A DNA stretch of 64,000 nt from DATJKD01 sp963728295 (GTDB lineage Bacteria > Pseudomonadota > Gammaproteobacteria > Steroidobacterales > Steroidobacteraceae): assembly GCA_963728295.1 (NCBI GenBank), contig CAVSKB010000019.1, positions 434,001 through 498,000 of the forward strand, given 5' to 3'. The translations under genes were made by a program, and so were the position numbers. This document shows, piece after piece, positions 7,647 through 17,096 of this stretch (its first letter is position 1; the number at the start of each line of letters is the position of its first letter). The notes beneath the pieces were generated by a model that was given only the letters and a program-made list of their open reading frames with translations, searched no databases and had not been told where the DNA came from.

Positions 7647-8691
7647 ATGAAAGCGACAACGGCTGTGCATTCGCTCGCTGCGCTGGCGGCGTTGCCACGC
7701 TGTGGTCACGCATCAGCATCGCCGACCCACGAGCCGAAGATCGACCGCTGCTTCTGAGTTACGACGTTCATCCCACTCCGCAGGGCCCCGTGCTCATCGA
7801 GGTCAACACGAACGCGGGTGGGATCGCTGCCGCCATGTGGGCTGCCCGACACGTCAACGTGTGCTGCGCCGACTGGGAACACGCCACCTTGGAGAAGCGC
7901 CTGCTTGCCCTGTTTCAGCGTAACTTGGTGGGTGATGCCCCCTCCCATACAGGGGTCGTCGCGATGGTTGACGACAATCTGGCTTCGCAGCCGCTGCTCC
8001 CGAAATGCGCGCACTCGCCGACTTGCTGCGTCGACGGCTTCGACGGTTCTCGTTCTCGATGCAGCGGAACTGGAATATCGCGACGGTCGCTTGCGTCGGG
8101 GCGAGGTGGCTATCGACCGGATCTACGGCGAAGTACGGATTTCCTGATGAACCACGGCACGCCGCTGTATGTCGCGCGGTCGTGGAGGGCTCGACGATCC
8201 TTGCGCCTTCGCCCCACGCATATTCCGCAGTCGCGGACAAGCGCCGATTCCTTGAGTGGTCGAGCCGGCCCGAGCTGGCACACGATCCCGGCCGCGGTTT
8301 GACCTTCCGAATTGCAGAGTCCCTGCCGATTACGGCCACATCCATTGCCGACTGGTACACACAGCGGGACGACTGGGTCTTCAAGCCCGTGTCAGGTCAT
8401 GGCAGTCGGGGCGTCTACGTCGGCAAGAGCATCAGCCGCAAAAAACTGACCGAGCTACCTGCCGGGGTTTACGTCGCCCAGCGCTATGCGCCGCACCCCG
8501 TGATAGACCGCGAGGGTCATGCGTGGAAATACGACGTGCAATTCTTCGCAGATCGCGGCTCGGTCATCGGTGCCGCTGCTCCGGTATTCCAAGGCCAAGT
8601 CGTCGGCATGCGCGGAGCGGGTAGCGGGTTTGCGCCTGTCCGGATCGGCCAGAACTGTTGCCTAGTTCGTGCTCTCAATCTCCTTCGGTAG
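7647..8691 (+). pseudogene. damaged ATP-grasp protein gene
   Basis: Scattered frames spell out one ATP-grasp-type protein. VATLWSRISIADPRAE leads to LLLSYDVHPTPQGPVLIEVN and NTNAGGIAAAMW; then VLVLDAAELEYRDGRLRRGE; and finally a long segment with SPHAYSAVADKRRF, DWVFKPVSGHGSRGVYVGK and GAGSGFAPVRI. These are the substrate- and ATP-binding pieces of an uncharacterised proteobacterial ATP-grasp family. At least four frame changes occur within 1 kb, more than in neighbouring genes, and the true start is not evident (ATG 7647 is only the nearest candidate). Either the gene has decayed or this part of the sequence is very poor. Confidence 0.6.
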
Positions 8692-8930
8692 TGTTGCAAC
8701 AGTTGCAGGGCGGACTAATTGATTCCGTGTAAAGAATTGACTTCAGAGCCCTCAAAACCGCTGCCGAGTCGGTTGACTGGGCGTCCGTTGCACTGAAATG
8801 CCCTACGATGTAGGACCGTGCAGCACTGATTCACGCAAAACTCACGCACGATTCGCGCTAGTGGACGGCAGCAAGCGGCTTTCGACCAAAAAGCGGCTAC
8901 CATGAGGATCGAAATCAGGGGTTCAAGAAA

Positions 8931-10799
8931 ATGAAATCGAACCACATACTCGTGATTCTCGGCGTTGCACTGGGTTTGACGGCTTGTTCGCGGTCGGAAA
9001 CACCGCCGGCCGGCACCTCGGCCGGCACCTCGGCCGCCCCCGCTGCGCCTGCCGATTTGCCGGCACCGAATCCTGACAACAACGCCTACTTTGGCGATGT
9101 CCACGTCCACACCGGCTGGTCGTTCGACGCGCTGACCAACGGCTCCAAGACCACGCCGACCGATGCCTATGCCTGGGCGCAGGGCAGGCCGATCACCGGC
9201 AGCGGCGGGCCGGAAATGCAGATCCAGACTCCACTCGATTTCTACATGGTGTCCGACCATGCCGAATACATGGGCGTCTTTAACGAGATGCAGAACCCGG
9301 AAAGCCCACTCAGCAAGACGGAGATTGCCAAGGGCGTCAATTCACCCGACGCCAATGTTCGATTGCAGACCTTTGCGGGCATCCTGCGCGACATGAGCGA
9401 GGGAAAGCGCGACCCGCAATTGAGCGACCCGGCGTTGGCCCGCACGGTCTGGGCCAAAATCGTCAAAGCAGCGGACGCCAATTACATTCCTGGCAAATTC
9501 ACGACATTTGCGGGCTTTGAATGGACGTCAAATCCACAGAAGCGCAACCTGCATCGCGTCGTCGTCTTCCGGGACACCGCACACCTGCCCGACCTGGTGC
9601 TGTCAGCGCTTGATTCCGACGATCCCGAGAATCTCTGGAAGTGGATGGACGAGCAGCGCGCCAAGGGTTCGACGCTGCTTGCAATCCCGCACAACGGCAA
9701 TGCGAGCGACGGTCGCATGTTCGAGACGGTGAAGTTCGACGGCAAGCCGATCGATGCGGCCTACAACAAGACCCGCGCCGAAAACGAACCGCTCTATGAA
9801 ATCACGCAGATCAAGGGCACTTCGGAAACCCATCCCGACCTGTCGCCGACCGACGAATTCGCCGGATTCGAACAGTGGGATTACACGCTGTCGGCGGATT
9901 TCGAGCGGCCGTCGCATCGCAAGGGCAGCTTCATCCGTCAGGCACTGCTGGATGGAATGAGCCAGGCGGCGGCGGGTGCAGGCAACCCGTTCAAGTATGG
10001 ATTCATCGGCGACAGCGACACGCACAATGCCGCGGCCAGCCACGAGGAGTACAACTTCACGGGGAAGTTCGCCTTTGAAAACAACCCCAAGGAACGATTG
10101 ACCGGTGTCCCGGGTTCGCCAGCAGGCCAGGTTCAGCAGATCCAGGAATTCAGTTCGGCTGGCCTGGCTGGTGTCTGGGCTCCGCAGAACACGCGCGAGG
10201 CGATCTACGATGCGATGCTTCGCAAGGAGACGTTTGGCACCTCGGGCACGATGATCAAGCTGCGCTTTTTCGGCAGCTTCGACTATGGCACCAGCGACGT
10301 GGACAAGCCGGACTTCGTGAAACTCGCCTATGAGAAAGGCGTGCCGATGGGCGGCGACCTGAAGCCTGGGTCCGGCAAGGCGCCCACGTTCCTGGTCATG
10401 GCGATGAAGGATCCCAAGAGCGGCAACCTCGACCGTGTCCAGATCGTCAAGGGTTGGCTCGACGCGGCTGGCAAGCAGCACGAGAAGATATTTGACGTCG
10501 TCTGGTCGGGCGATCGCAAGATCGGTGCCGATGGCAAGCTGCCTCCGGTCGGCAACAGTGTCGATCTGAAGACCGCAACGTATACGGATGACATCGGCGC
10601 CCAGCAGCTTGCCACGGGCTGGACCGATCCCGAGTTCAAGCCGGACCAACGCGCCTTCTACTACGCCCGCGTTCTCGAGATGCCGACCCCGCGCTGGAAC
10701 ACCTATGACGCGGTCAGGCAGAAAATGCAGCCGCTGACCAAGGTGCCGGCAACCATCCAGGAACGCGCCTGGAGTTCGCCAATCTGGTACACGCCGTAA
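8931..10799 (+). CDS. DUF3604 lipoprotein (PHP-like metal hydrolase fold)
   Basis: A 622-residue protein with a lipoprotein signal (LTAC, Cys19) and an Ala/Pro/Thr linker, followed by a full DUF3604 domain. Histidine- and aspartate-rich motifs YFGDVHVHTGWSFDA, MVSDHAEYMG, AIPHNGNAS and GDSDTHN are arranged as in PHP-type metal-dependent hydrolases, so divalent-metal binding is likely. The reaction is unknown for this family. GTTCAAGAAA precedes the ATG; the ribosome site is weak but the signal sequence supports the start. A short cytochrome c C-terminal remnant lies just downstream, hinting that a cytochrome gene once followed it. Confidence 0.85.
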   Translation: MKSNHILVILGVALGLTACSRSETPPAGTSAGTSAAPAAPADLPAPNPDNNAYFGDVHVHTGWSFDALTNGSKTTPTDAYAWAQGRPITGSGGPEMQIQTPLDFYMVSDHAEYMGVFNEMQNPESPLSKTEIAKGVNSPDANVRLQTFAGILRDMSEGKRDPQLSDPALARTVWAKIVKAADANYIPGKFTTFAGFEWTSNPQKRNLHRVVVFRDTAHLPDLVLSALDSDDPENLWKWMDEQRAKGSTLLAIPHNGNASDGRMFETVKFDGKPIDAAYNKTRAENEPLYEITQIKGTSETHPDLSPTDEFAGFEQWDYTLSADFERPSHRKGSFIRQALLDGMSQAAAGAGNPFKYGFIGDSDTHNAAASHEEYNFTGKFAFENNPKERLTGVPGSPAGQVQQIQEFSSAGLAGVWAPQNTREAIYDAMLRKETFGTSGTMIKLRFFGSFDYGTSDVDKPDFVKLAYEKGVPMGGDLKPGSGKAPTFLVMAMKDPKSGNLDRVQIVKGWLDAAGKQHEKIFDVVWSGDRKIGADGKLPPVGNSVDLKTATYTDDIGAQQLATGWTDPEFKPDQRAFYYARVLEMPTPRWNTYDAVRQKMQPLTKVPATIQERAWSSPIWYTP

Positions 10800-10820
10800 A
10801 GCGAGGTCAATTCGAACAGG

Positions 10821-10882
10821 CACCGGCAACGAACGGCGCGCCGTAAGTGCACTTCGGCGTCTATCGCAGCAAAGAGCCGTAA
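10821..10882 (+). pseudogene. C-terminal remnant of a cytochrome c gene
   Basis: In frame, VHFGVYRSKEP followed by TAA (10847-10882) closely matches the end of the minus-strand cytochrome at 14.7 kb (EYVHFGLYRSSNP). The nucleotide match extends a little upstream, to about 10821. No haem motif or upstream part remains. It overlaps the 3' end of the SirB-like gene on the other strand, so a recombination breakpoint probably lies here. Confidence 0.4.
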
Positions 10883-11284
10883 GCGATGGCCCGCAACGGC
10901 GCAAGCATGCCGTACGGGTCGTGCGACCGGCCACCGAAATCATCATCCCGTAGACGAGTAACGCCGCGAGCCACGACCCAAGCCGCACGCGCGCCATCCG
11001 ACCGCGTTTGAGCGCAAATGTTCCGAGCACGATGTAAACGACGAGCAGCACCACCTTCACTGTAAGCCAGCTGTGCACGAACGGATACATGTGCAGGATC
11101 GACGACAGCATCAGTGCGGCGGTCAGCAGCACCGTGTCGATCGTGTAGCTCAGATAGCGCAGCGGAGCGGCCATCGCACGCGTCGAGCCGAGCTGCCCGG
11201 CGAGACCCCGCAACAGGAAGAACCGCCGCTCGCGAAGACCGCGACGACGTGCACGAGCTTGATCTGCGGATAGAACTCGATCAC
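10861..11284 (-). CDS. SirB-family membrane protein, two frame breaks
   Basis: About 141 residues of the SirB family, small integral membrane proteins of unknown function. The start IEFYPQIKLVHVVAVFASG is followed after a frame break by FFLLRGLAGQLGSTRAM, then hydrophobic helices (TVLLTAALMLSSILHMYPFV, LTVKVVLLVVYIVLGTFAL, SWLAALLVYGMMISVA). A second break near the end lets the frame close as HDPYGMLAPLRA to TAG. The span is two bases short of a multiple of three, as two single-base losses would give. The GTG at 11284 fits the family N-terminus. It lies 33 bp after norB on the same strand and is probably co-transcribed with it. Confidence 0.6.
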
Positions 11285-11317
11285 GATCAGGATGCAGGAC
11301 GCGCCCGACCTCCTCGG

Positions 11318-13594
11318 TCAGACCTCCGTCGGCTGGGTGCCCCCCGGAAGGGCTTCGTCCCGCGTCGGCGCGATCCACAGCCGCATCACGAACCAGGTGA
11401 GCGCGACCGCGCCGATGCTGAAGATCGTGTCGCCCGGCACGCGCATCCAGACCAGCAGCTCGATGAGCGGCTGATGCATGAACTCGGCCGAGCGCGCGTA
11501 CCAGTAGCCGTGATCGATCGCCGCCAGCAGCTGCATCGTGCCGATCGGCAGCAGCGTCAGCAGCGCCATCAGCGCGAGGCCGATGTTGAGCGACCAGAAG
11601 CAAGTCCGGAGCAGGCGCTCGTTCCACACAATGCCGGGCTTCAATCCGCGCAGGCAGAAGAGCACCAGCCCGATGCCGAGCATGCCGTACACGCCGAACA
11701 GCGCCGTATGGCCGTGCAGCGGCGTGAGGTTCAGGCCCTGCATGTAGTACAGCGACAGCGGTGGATTGATGAGGAAGCCGAACAGGCCCGCGCCGACCAG
11801 ATTCCAGAACGCCACGGCGACGAAGAACAGGATCGGCCAGCGGTAGCGCGCCATCCACGGCGTGGCGTGCCCGAGCTTGTAGGTGTGGTAGGCCTCGAAG
11901 CCGATGTAAGCGAGCGGCACGACCTCCAGCGCGGAGAAGCTCGCGCCCAGCGCGAGCACCGCGGTCGGCGTTCCGGCGAAGTACAGATGATGCAGGGTGC
12001 CGAGCACGCCGCCCGCCATGAAGACGATCGTCGCGAACAGCACGGCGACCGTCGCGGTTCGACGCGAGCAGGCCGAGCCGCGTGAAGAGGAAGGCGATCA
12101 CCGCGGTCGCGAACACTTCGAAGAAGCCCTCGACCCACAGGTGCACCAGCCACCAGCGCCAGTACTCGACCATCGACAGCGAAGTGTGCTCGTTCCACAT
12201 CAGGCCGGCGCCGTAGAACAGGCCGATGGCCGCGTGGACAGGAACAGCAGCCCGACGATCGACTTGCCCTCGCCCCCGCGGCGCATGGCCGGCCACAGCG
12301 CGCGGCCGACGAGCACGAGCCAGAGCATCAGGCCGATGAACAGGAACCATTGCCAGAAGCGGCCGATGTCGGCGTATTCCCAGCCCTGATGGCCGAACCA
12401 GAAATTGCGATCGAGGCCGAGCTTCTGCATCACCGCGAGCCATTGGCCGGCGAACGCGCCGACCACGATGATCAGCAGGCAGACCCACAGCACGTTCACG
12501 CCGAGGCGCTGGAACCTCGGCTCGTGGCCCGAGATCGCCGGCGCGATGTACAGGCCGGTGCCGAGCCAGGCGGTCGCGATCCACAGCACCGCCAGCTGCG
12601 TGTGCCAGGTGCGCGTCAGCGAATACGGCAGAACGTCCGCGAGCTGGAAGCCGTAGAGGTTCTGGCCTTCGACCGGGTAGTGCGCGGTCATCGCGCCGAG
12701 CAGGATCTGCACGAGGAACAGCGCGAGCACGACCCAGAAGTACTTGGCGGTCGCCCGCATCGACGGCGTGACGCGCACCACGGCCAGCGGGTCGGTCGCC
12801 GGCAGCTCGGGGGCCTCCTCCGAGCGCGCATGCGTCACCGCATGGTGCCAGCCGAGCAGCGCGATGCCAGCGATCAGGAACAGTACGCTGAAGGCGGACC
12901 ACAGGTACGTGCTCGCCGGCGGCCGATTGCCGATCAGCGGCTCGCTCGGCCAGTTGTTGGTGTAGGTGATCGCGGTGCCCGGGCGCTCGGTGACCGCCGC
13001 CCAGGCGGTCCACCAGAAGAAGGCCGCGAGCGCGCGCCGGTGCTCGGGTCCGGCACGGTGTCGTTCTTCATCGCATAGGCTTCGCGCAGCGCGGCCGTCG
13101 CCGGATCGTTGCCGAACAGGCTCTCATAATGCGCCGCGACCCGCTTGATGCGACCGCGCGGTCGGCGTCGAGCGTGATCGTGCCGGTTCGCGGATCGTAG
13201 GTGTTCGTGCGCATGCGCGTCGCCAGCCGTCCGCGGTACGCCGCCTGCTGCTCTTCACTGAGCGCGCCGAAGCGCGCGGCGCCCTCTTCGCGCTTCGCCC
13301 AGAGGTCGAGAATCGCGATCGCCTCGCGGTGCAGCCAGTCCGCGCTCCAGTCGGGCGCGACATAGCCGCCATGCCCCCAGATCGAGCCGAGCTGCATGCC
13401 GCCCATCGATTGCCAGACCTGGCGGCCTCGCTCGATGTCGGCGCGCGTGTAGATGACGCTACCGTCGCCACCGACGACCCGTTCGGGCATCGGCGGTGCG
13501 TTGCGGTAGATCTGCCACCCATCCAGAGCAGCACCGCGAATGAGCTCGCCAGCAGGACCGCGAGCCCGATCCACAGACGCCGCGTGTCTTCCAT
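11318..13594 (-). CDS. norB: quinol-dependent nitric oxide reductase (qNor), several frame breaks
   Basis: A haem-copper superfamily enzyme that reduces NO to N2O at the cytoplasmic membrane, here the long quinol-oxidising form (759 codons from start to stop). It has an N-terminal membrane anchor, a periplasmic segment (VWQSMGGMQLGSIWGHGGYV), and then about twelve helices. Haem and FeB histidines are visible in LTRTWHTQLAVLWIA, WWLVHLWVEGFFEVF, GTLHHLYFAGTP and LHGHTALFGVYGM. The fused N-terminal extension replaces the separate NorC subunit. At least five frame changes interrupt the span, yet the total is an exact multiple of three and every motif is present, so sequence error is the likely cause. 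It diverges from a cytochrome c gene and is followed by a SirB-like gene. Confidence 0.82.
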
Positions 13595-13640
13595 CGAGCC
13601 CCTGGAGCGCGAACCGGCCGCTTGACGCGATGCGGCGCCA

Positions 13641-13653
13641 GTGTCGCCGACAC
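13641..13653. promoter_or_regulatory. palindrome in the norB/cytochrome divergent spacer
   Basis: GTGTCG-C-CGACAC is a perfect 13-bp inverted repeat, 46 bp before the norB start, in the 159-bp spacer shared with the divergent cytochrome gene. It does not resemble the FNR/DNR or NsrR consensus as I know them. Confidence 0.3.
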
Positions 13654-13753
13654 GCTGGACCGCTGGCGATACGTAGATTCCGTACGTGGCCTACGACGTC
13701 CTCCAATTGCGACTTTGTGCGGCCGCGGCGTAAAGTGCGCGTGGAAGTGCAGC

Positions 13754-14167
13754 ATGAATTGGAAAACACCGCTCCGACATGTTTTTTCGGTAATTTCCGT
13801 GGTATTGGTGGGCACGGCCCCAGCCCATGCCGCCGACTATCTGGCGATGTCGGGCGAGCAGCTGTATATGCGGTTCTGCGCGTCCTGCCACGGCATCGAG
13901 GGGCATGGCGACGGTCCGGTGGCGCAATCCTTCTCAAAAAAGATTCCAGATCTCACTTTGATCGCGCGTCGCCACGGAGGCGAGTTTCAGCGCGACTGGG
14001 TCGAGAGAACCATCGATGGGCGGCAGAAAATTGCCTCACACGGCGCCTACACGATGCCGGTGTGGGGCGAGGACTTTTCTCAGATCGGCGACCCGGATGC
14101 CGAGCGCGCTACTCGGATGATGATCGCCAGGCTCGTCGACTATCTGGAGACTCTGCAGCAGAAGTGA
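13754..14167 (+). CDS. secreted monohaem cytochrome c
   Basis: A 137-residue periplasmic cytochrome c. The signal peptide (about residues 1-26, ending AHA) is followed by the haem motif CASCH in MRFCASCHGIEGHGDGP. A likely axial methionine lies in TMPVWGEDF, and a C-terminal helix MIARLVDYLETLQ closes the class I fold. The ATG at 13754 gives a clean signal peptide, but the preceding GGAAGTG is only a modest ribosome site. The gene diverges from norB. A quinol-type NO reductase does not need it as a donor, so it may serve another periplasmic electron route. Confidence 0.82.
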   Translation: MNWKTPLRHVFSVISVVLVGTAPAHAADYLAMSGEQLYMRFCASCHGIEGHGDGPVAQSFSKKIPDLTLIARRHGGEFQRDWVERTIDGRQKIASHGAYTMPVWGEDFSQIGDPDAERATRMMIARLVDYLETLQQK

Positions 14168-14263
14168 TGGAGCATAACGATCATCTCTCAGACGGCAGCA
14201 GCTGAGCGAGGGCGTGCAACGCCACACGGCCTGCTGACTGGTTGGGCTTCGGGTCGGAAGTTA

Positions 14264-14701
14264 ATGCAAGCCCCAGGCCTTGTGGAAGTCATCCGGCGAC
14301 AGGATTTGTGGTCGTGCTCTGCGTCGTAGTGCACTACGAGGCACTCAGCAGGCTGACCTCGCTGCTCAAGCGTATCCAAATAGTGCCACGACCACGGATC
14401 CTGTTGCTTATATTCTCGATCCTGCTGACACACATCGGGGAAAATCGGGATCTTTGGCGGCGCGTACTTCTATCTTAACTCCAGCGATGGGCATGGATCG
14501 CTGCTCGCCGGCCACCCTATCGGCCTCTTCGATTCCATCTATTTCTCCGCGGTCTGCTTCACCACCCTTGGCTTCGGCGACATAGTGCCCACAGGTTCCG
14601 TGAGGTTCATGACCGGCACCGAGGCGCTGACGGGCTTCGTGCTGATCGCCTGGTCGGCGTCATTCACATTCGTGGAGATGCAGCGATTCTGGAAACAATG
14701 A
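14264..14701 (+). CDS. two-helix potassium channel, frame breaks
   Basis: A small ion channel of the Ion_trans_2 type. Frame one carries FVVVLCVVVHYEALSRL and ILLLIFSILLTHIGE (first helices). Frame two carries IFGGAYFYLN, LFDSIYFSAVCF, the selectivity filter TLGFGD, and the last helix TGFVLIAWSASFTFVEMQ before TGA. Deleting one A from AAAA near 14441 joins the two as THIGEIGIFGGAYF. The filter differs from TVGYGD by Leu and Phe, which is common in bacterial two-helix channels. The N-terminus is uncertain: ATG 14264 needs a second one-base correction. It probably conducts K+ across the inner membrane. Confidence 0.65.
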
Positions 14702-15363
14702 AGGGGCGTGCATCTTCGATCACATTTTTTCTATTAGGGTTGCTGCTTCGATATAGGCCGAAATGCACGTACTCGGACGGCGCCTTTGTGCCGGGAGTGA
14801 CCGCTGCGGGTACCTCGTGTTTCACGGGCGGAATGCTACGCAGATACGCGACGATCGCGTTCACATCCTCGTCCGACATTCCCTGATAGAGCGGCCAGGA
14901 CATCACGATGAGCCTGCCCGAGCCGTGTTGGCGCGTCCCTGAGCGTATGGCGTCCACAATCTGTGCGTCGGTCCAGTTGCCCAGGCCGGTTTGCGGGTCG
15001 GGTGTCAGATTCGGTGGATAGACGACGCCCGGGTATATCGTCACGCAATGGACTCGTGTAGGCGATGCCGACCTTTGAACCTGCGAACAAATGGCCAGCG
15101 TCCGGCTCCCCGACAATGGCACCGTCGGTATGACAGGCTCCACAGCCGATAAGCTGGACGAGATACCGGCCATGCTTGATCTGCGCTGCGTTGGTATCAG
15201 CCAGAGCATCGGGTCTGGGCTGCGGCGTCTGCAGCACGGTCACCGCCGCAACCTCCTGCAGACCTTCCGGAATCCTGCGGGGGACGGGTGTGCAGGCGAC
15301 AGCGATGCCGACAAACAAGGGCAGAAGCGCGATTCGACTGCCTTTTCGATCCATGCGGGCCAC
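14664..15363 (-). CDS. cytochrome c lipoprotein, one frame break
   Basis: A periplasmic-facing cytochrome c anchored as a lipoprotein (signal ending GIAVAC). The first part contains the haem motif CGACH in YLVQLIGCGACHTDGAIVG. After an extra G in GGG near 15027 it continues YPPNLTPDPQTGLGNWTDAQ, a likely axial methionine in VMSWPLYQGMSDEDV, and EYVHFGLYRSSNP. The segment order matches diheme-alcohol-dehydrogenase-type or nirC-like single-haem cytochromes. A natural stop probably lies at 14736 if one C was lost; the uncorrected frame runs on to 14664 and overlaps the end of the convergent channel gene. Redox partner unknown. Confidence 0.68.
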
Positions 15364-15553
15364 CGTTCCAGCGAAGTTGGCGCAATATGATCACTTCCGG
15401 GGCAGCAGACTACTCCGGGAATGCCCTCATTGCGACTTTCGGAAACGCCGTCCCAATCAACGACGCGCCTGCGGCCACTACGTATTGCGATGGGATCAAA
15501 ACAAGAGAGACTCTGTTGTGCAGGTCTTCCAAAGACATCCAGGAATCAGGAAC

Positions 15554-16528
15554 ATGCGCCCGATTCGTCGCATTCTCGTTGCTGTGAAAGACCCTTCAAC
15601 CAGTCGCTGCCCGCCGTAAAGAAGGCTGCACAGCTCGCGCGCGCGACCGGAGCCCAACTCGAACTCTTCCATGGCATTGTCGACGTCATCTACATCGACG
15701 CGCTCCAGATAGCGAAACAGAGCGTCGTGGTTTGAGTCCAAGTCACGCCGCGAGGTTCTGCATCGGCTCGAATCCATCGCCGCGCCGCTGCGCCAACAGG
15801 GCCTCAAGGTGCAGTCTACCGCCAATGGGACTACCCGATCTACGAAGCTATCGTGCGACGCGCAGCAGCGAACCGAGCGGATCATCGTCGCCGAACGACA
15901 CGCGACGCGGCACGTCGCACCGTGGCTGCTGCGGTTTACCGATTGGGAGTTGCTGCGCTTGAGCCCGGTGCCGGTACTGCTTGTAAAGAGCCCGCGGGCT
16001 TATCGCCAGCCGGTGGTTCTGGCGGCCGTAGACCCTTCACACGCGTTTGCCAAGCCATCCCGATTGGATGACGAGATTCTGCGCCAGGCACAGTTTCTCA
16101 CAGCTGCCTTGGGCGGCACGCTGCACGCCGTGCACGCTTACGTGCCCATGGCTGCCGACCTGGCGGCAGTGGGAGACCTCACGCCGGACATCACGGAGCG
16201 GATCGAGGCGCACGCCCGCGCGGGCGCCCAAGCGGGCCTCAGTCGGGCGCTGCAAGGAACAAAGATACCGCGCACTCGCCGCCACCTGGCCAGCCGTCAC
16301 CCGGTCGAGGCGATCGTGAAGGTCGCGCGGGACGTTCGCAGCGCCATCGTGGTCATGGGAGGGGTGTCCCGCTCCGGCCTGAAGCGCCTTTTCATCGGCA
16401 ACACGGCAGAGCGAATCCTCGATCAATTGGCGTGCGATGTCCTGGTCGTGAAGCCGCCGCGCTTTGCCAGTCATGTGTCGCGCGCGAAGCGCGAAACACG
16501 GTTGATCACCTTCCCGGCGCTGCCCTGA
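15554..16528 (+). CDS. tandem universal stress protein, several frame breaks
   Basis: A UspE-like protein of about 324 residues with two Usp domains. The start MRPIRRILVAVKDP continues in another frame as FNQSLPAVKKAAQLARATGA. After further breaks come IVAERHATRHVAPWLLRF, VPVLLVKSPRAYRQPVV and the second domain, whose nucleotide loop is VMGGVSRSGLKRLFIGNTAE. A missing C in a C run near 15590 explains the first break. The total span is a multiple of three. Usp proteins bind ATP/AMP and help survival under starvation, anoxia or redox stress. A second, intact Usp gene is at 26.6 kb. Confidence 0.72.
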
Positions 16529-16598
16529 AGCACGGCGATCGTCGATGAGCGCTCAGCTGGGCGTTCCCCAGCGCTACGTTCGTGTGCACCGTCGATGC

Positions 16599-16614
16599 GT
16601 ATATATCCGTATAT
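16599..16614. promoter_or_regulatory. direct repeat GTATAT-N4-GTATAT
   Basis: Two identical hexamers one helical turn apart (10 bp) in an AT-rich island between CGATG and CATCG, 78 bp before the Met-rich protein start. Direct repeats with this spacing are a common response-regulator site layout. No binding protein can be assigned. Confidence 0.3.
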
Positions 16615-16691
16615 TCATCGTTGTGCACCTGGCTCAAGGTGGTCAAGGATCATTGAGTCGTCCGATTTGAAGCTGGTGGCTGGAGGTATTC

Positions 16692-17021
16692 ATGAACACA
16701 CGACGAGCGTCGAATACGTTCCTCCGACACCTGATTGTCTCCATGGTGATCGCTGGCGTGCCCACGGTGTTTGCGGCGGATGAGCCGCAACCATCTCCAT
16801 CCGTACCGTCGAAGGCGATGCGAGAGCAGATGGCAACCCTGCATGAAAAGATGGCTGCTTGTCTGCGCTCCGACAAGGCGTTCGCTGTCTGCCGTGATGA
16901 GATGCAGCAGAGCTGTCGGGACATGATGGGTGATCAGGGCTGTCCCATGATGGGCATGGGTATGGGCATGCATGATCAGATGATGAAACCGGGTCCCGCG
17001 GTCACGCCCGATGGCGGGTGA
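16692..17021 (+). CDS. methionine-rich periplasmic protein of unknown function
   Basis: A 109-residue protein with a signal peptide ending VFA (about residue 29). The mature part has four cysteines (AACLRSDKAFAVCRDEMQQS, then SCRDMM and QGCPMM) and a methionine/glycine repeat MMGMGMGMHDQMM. Clustered Met, His and Cys in a periplasmic protein often bind Cu(I) or Ag(I). That is an inference here; no named family is recognised. TGGAGGT at 16680 is a good ribosome site for the ATG. It precedes the DUF302 and FixLJ-like genes on the same strand. Confidence 0.65.
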   Translation: MNTRRASNTFLRHLIVSMVIAGVPTVFAADEPQPSPSVPSKAMREQMATLHEKMAACLRSDKAFAVCRDEMQQSCRDMMGDQGCPMMGMGMGMHDQMMKPGPAVTPDGG

Positions 17022-17096
17022 GTCGCCCGCGCGTCTGGTCGTGCACACCTGCCTCACGAGGTCTTTCAGGCCTCCTCGAATTCCGGGCCAGCATCG

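Noticed and set aside
9603..13013. Very long minus-strand open frame of more than 1,100 codons
   Set aside because: It runs antisense through the DUF3604 gene and across norB and sirB. Only short pieces of it match NorB and SirB; the rest is the frame shadow expected in GC-rich DNA.
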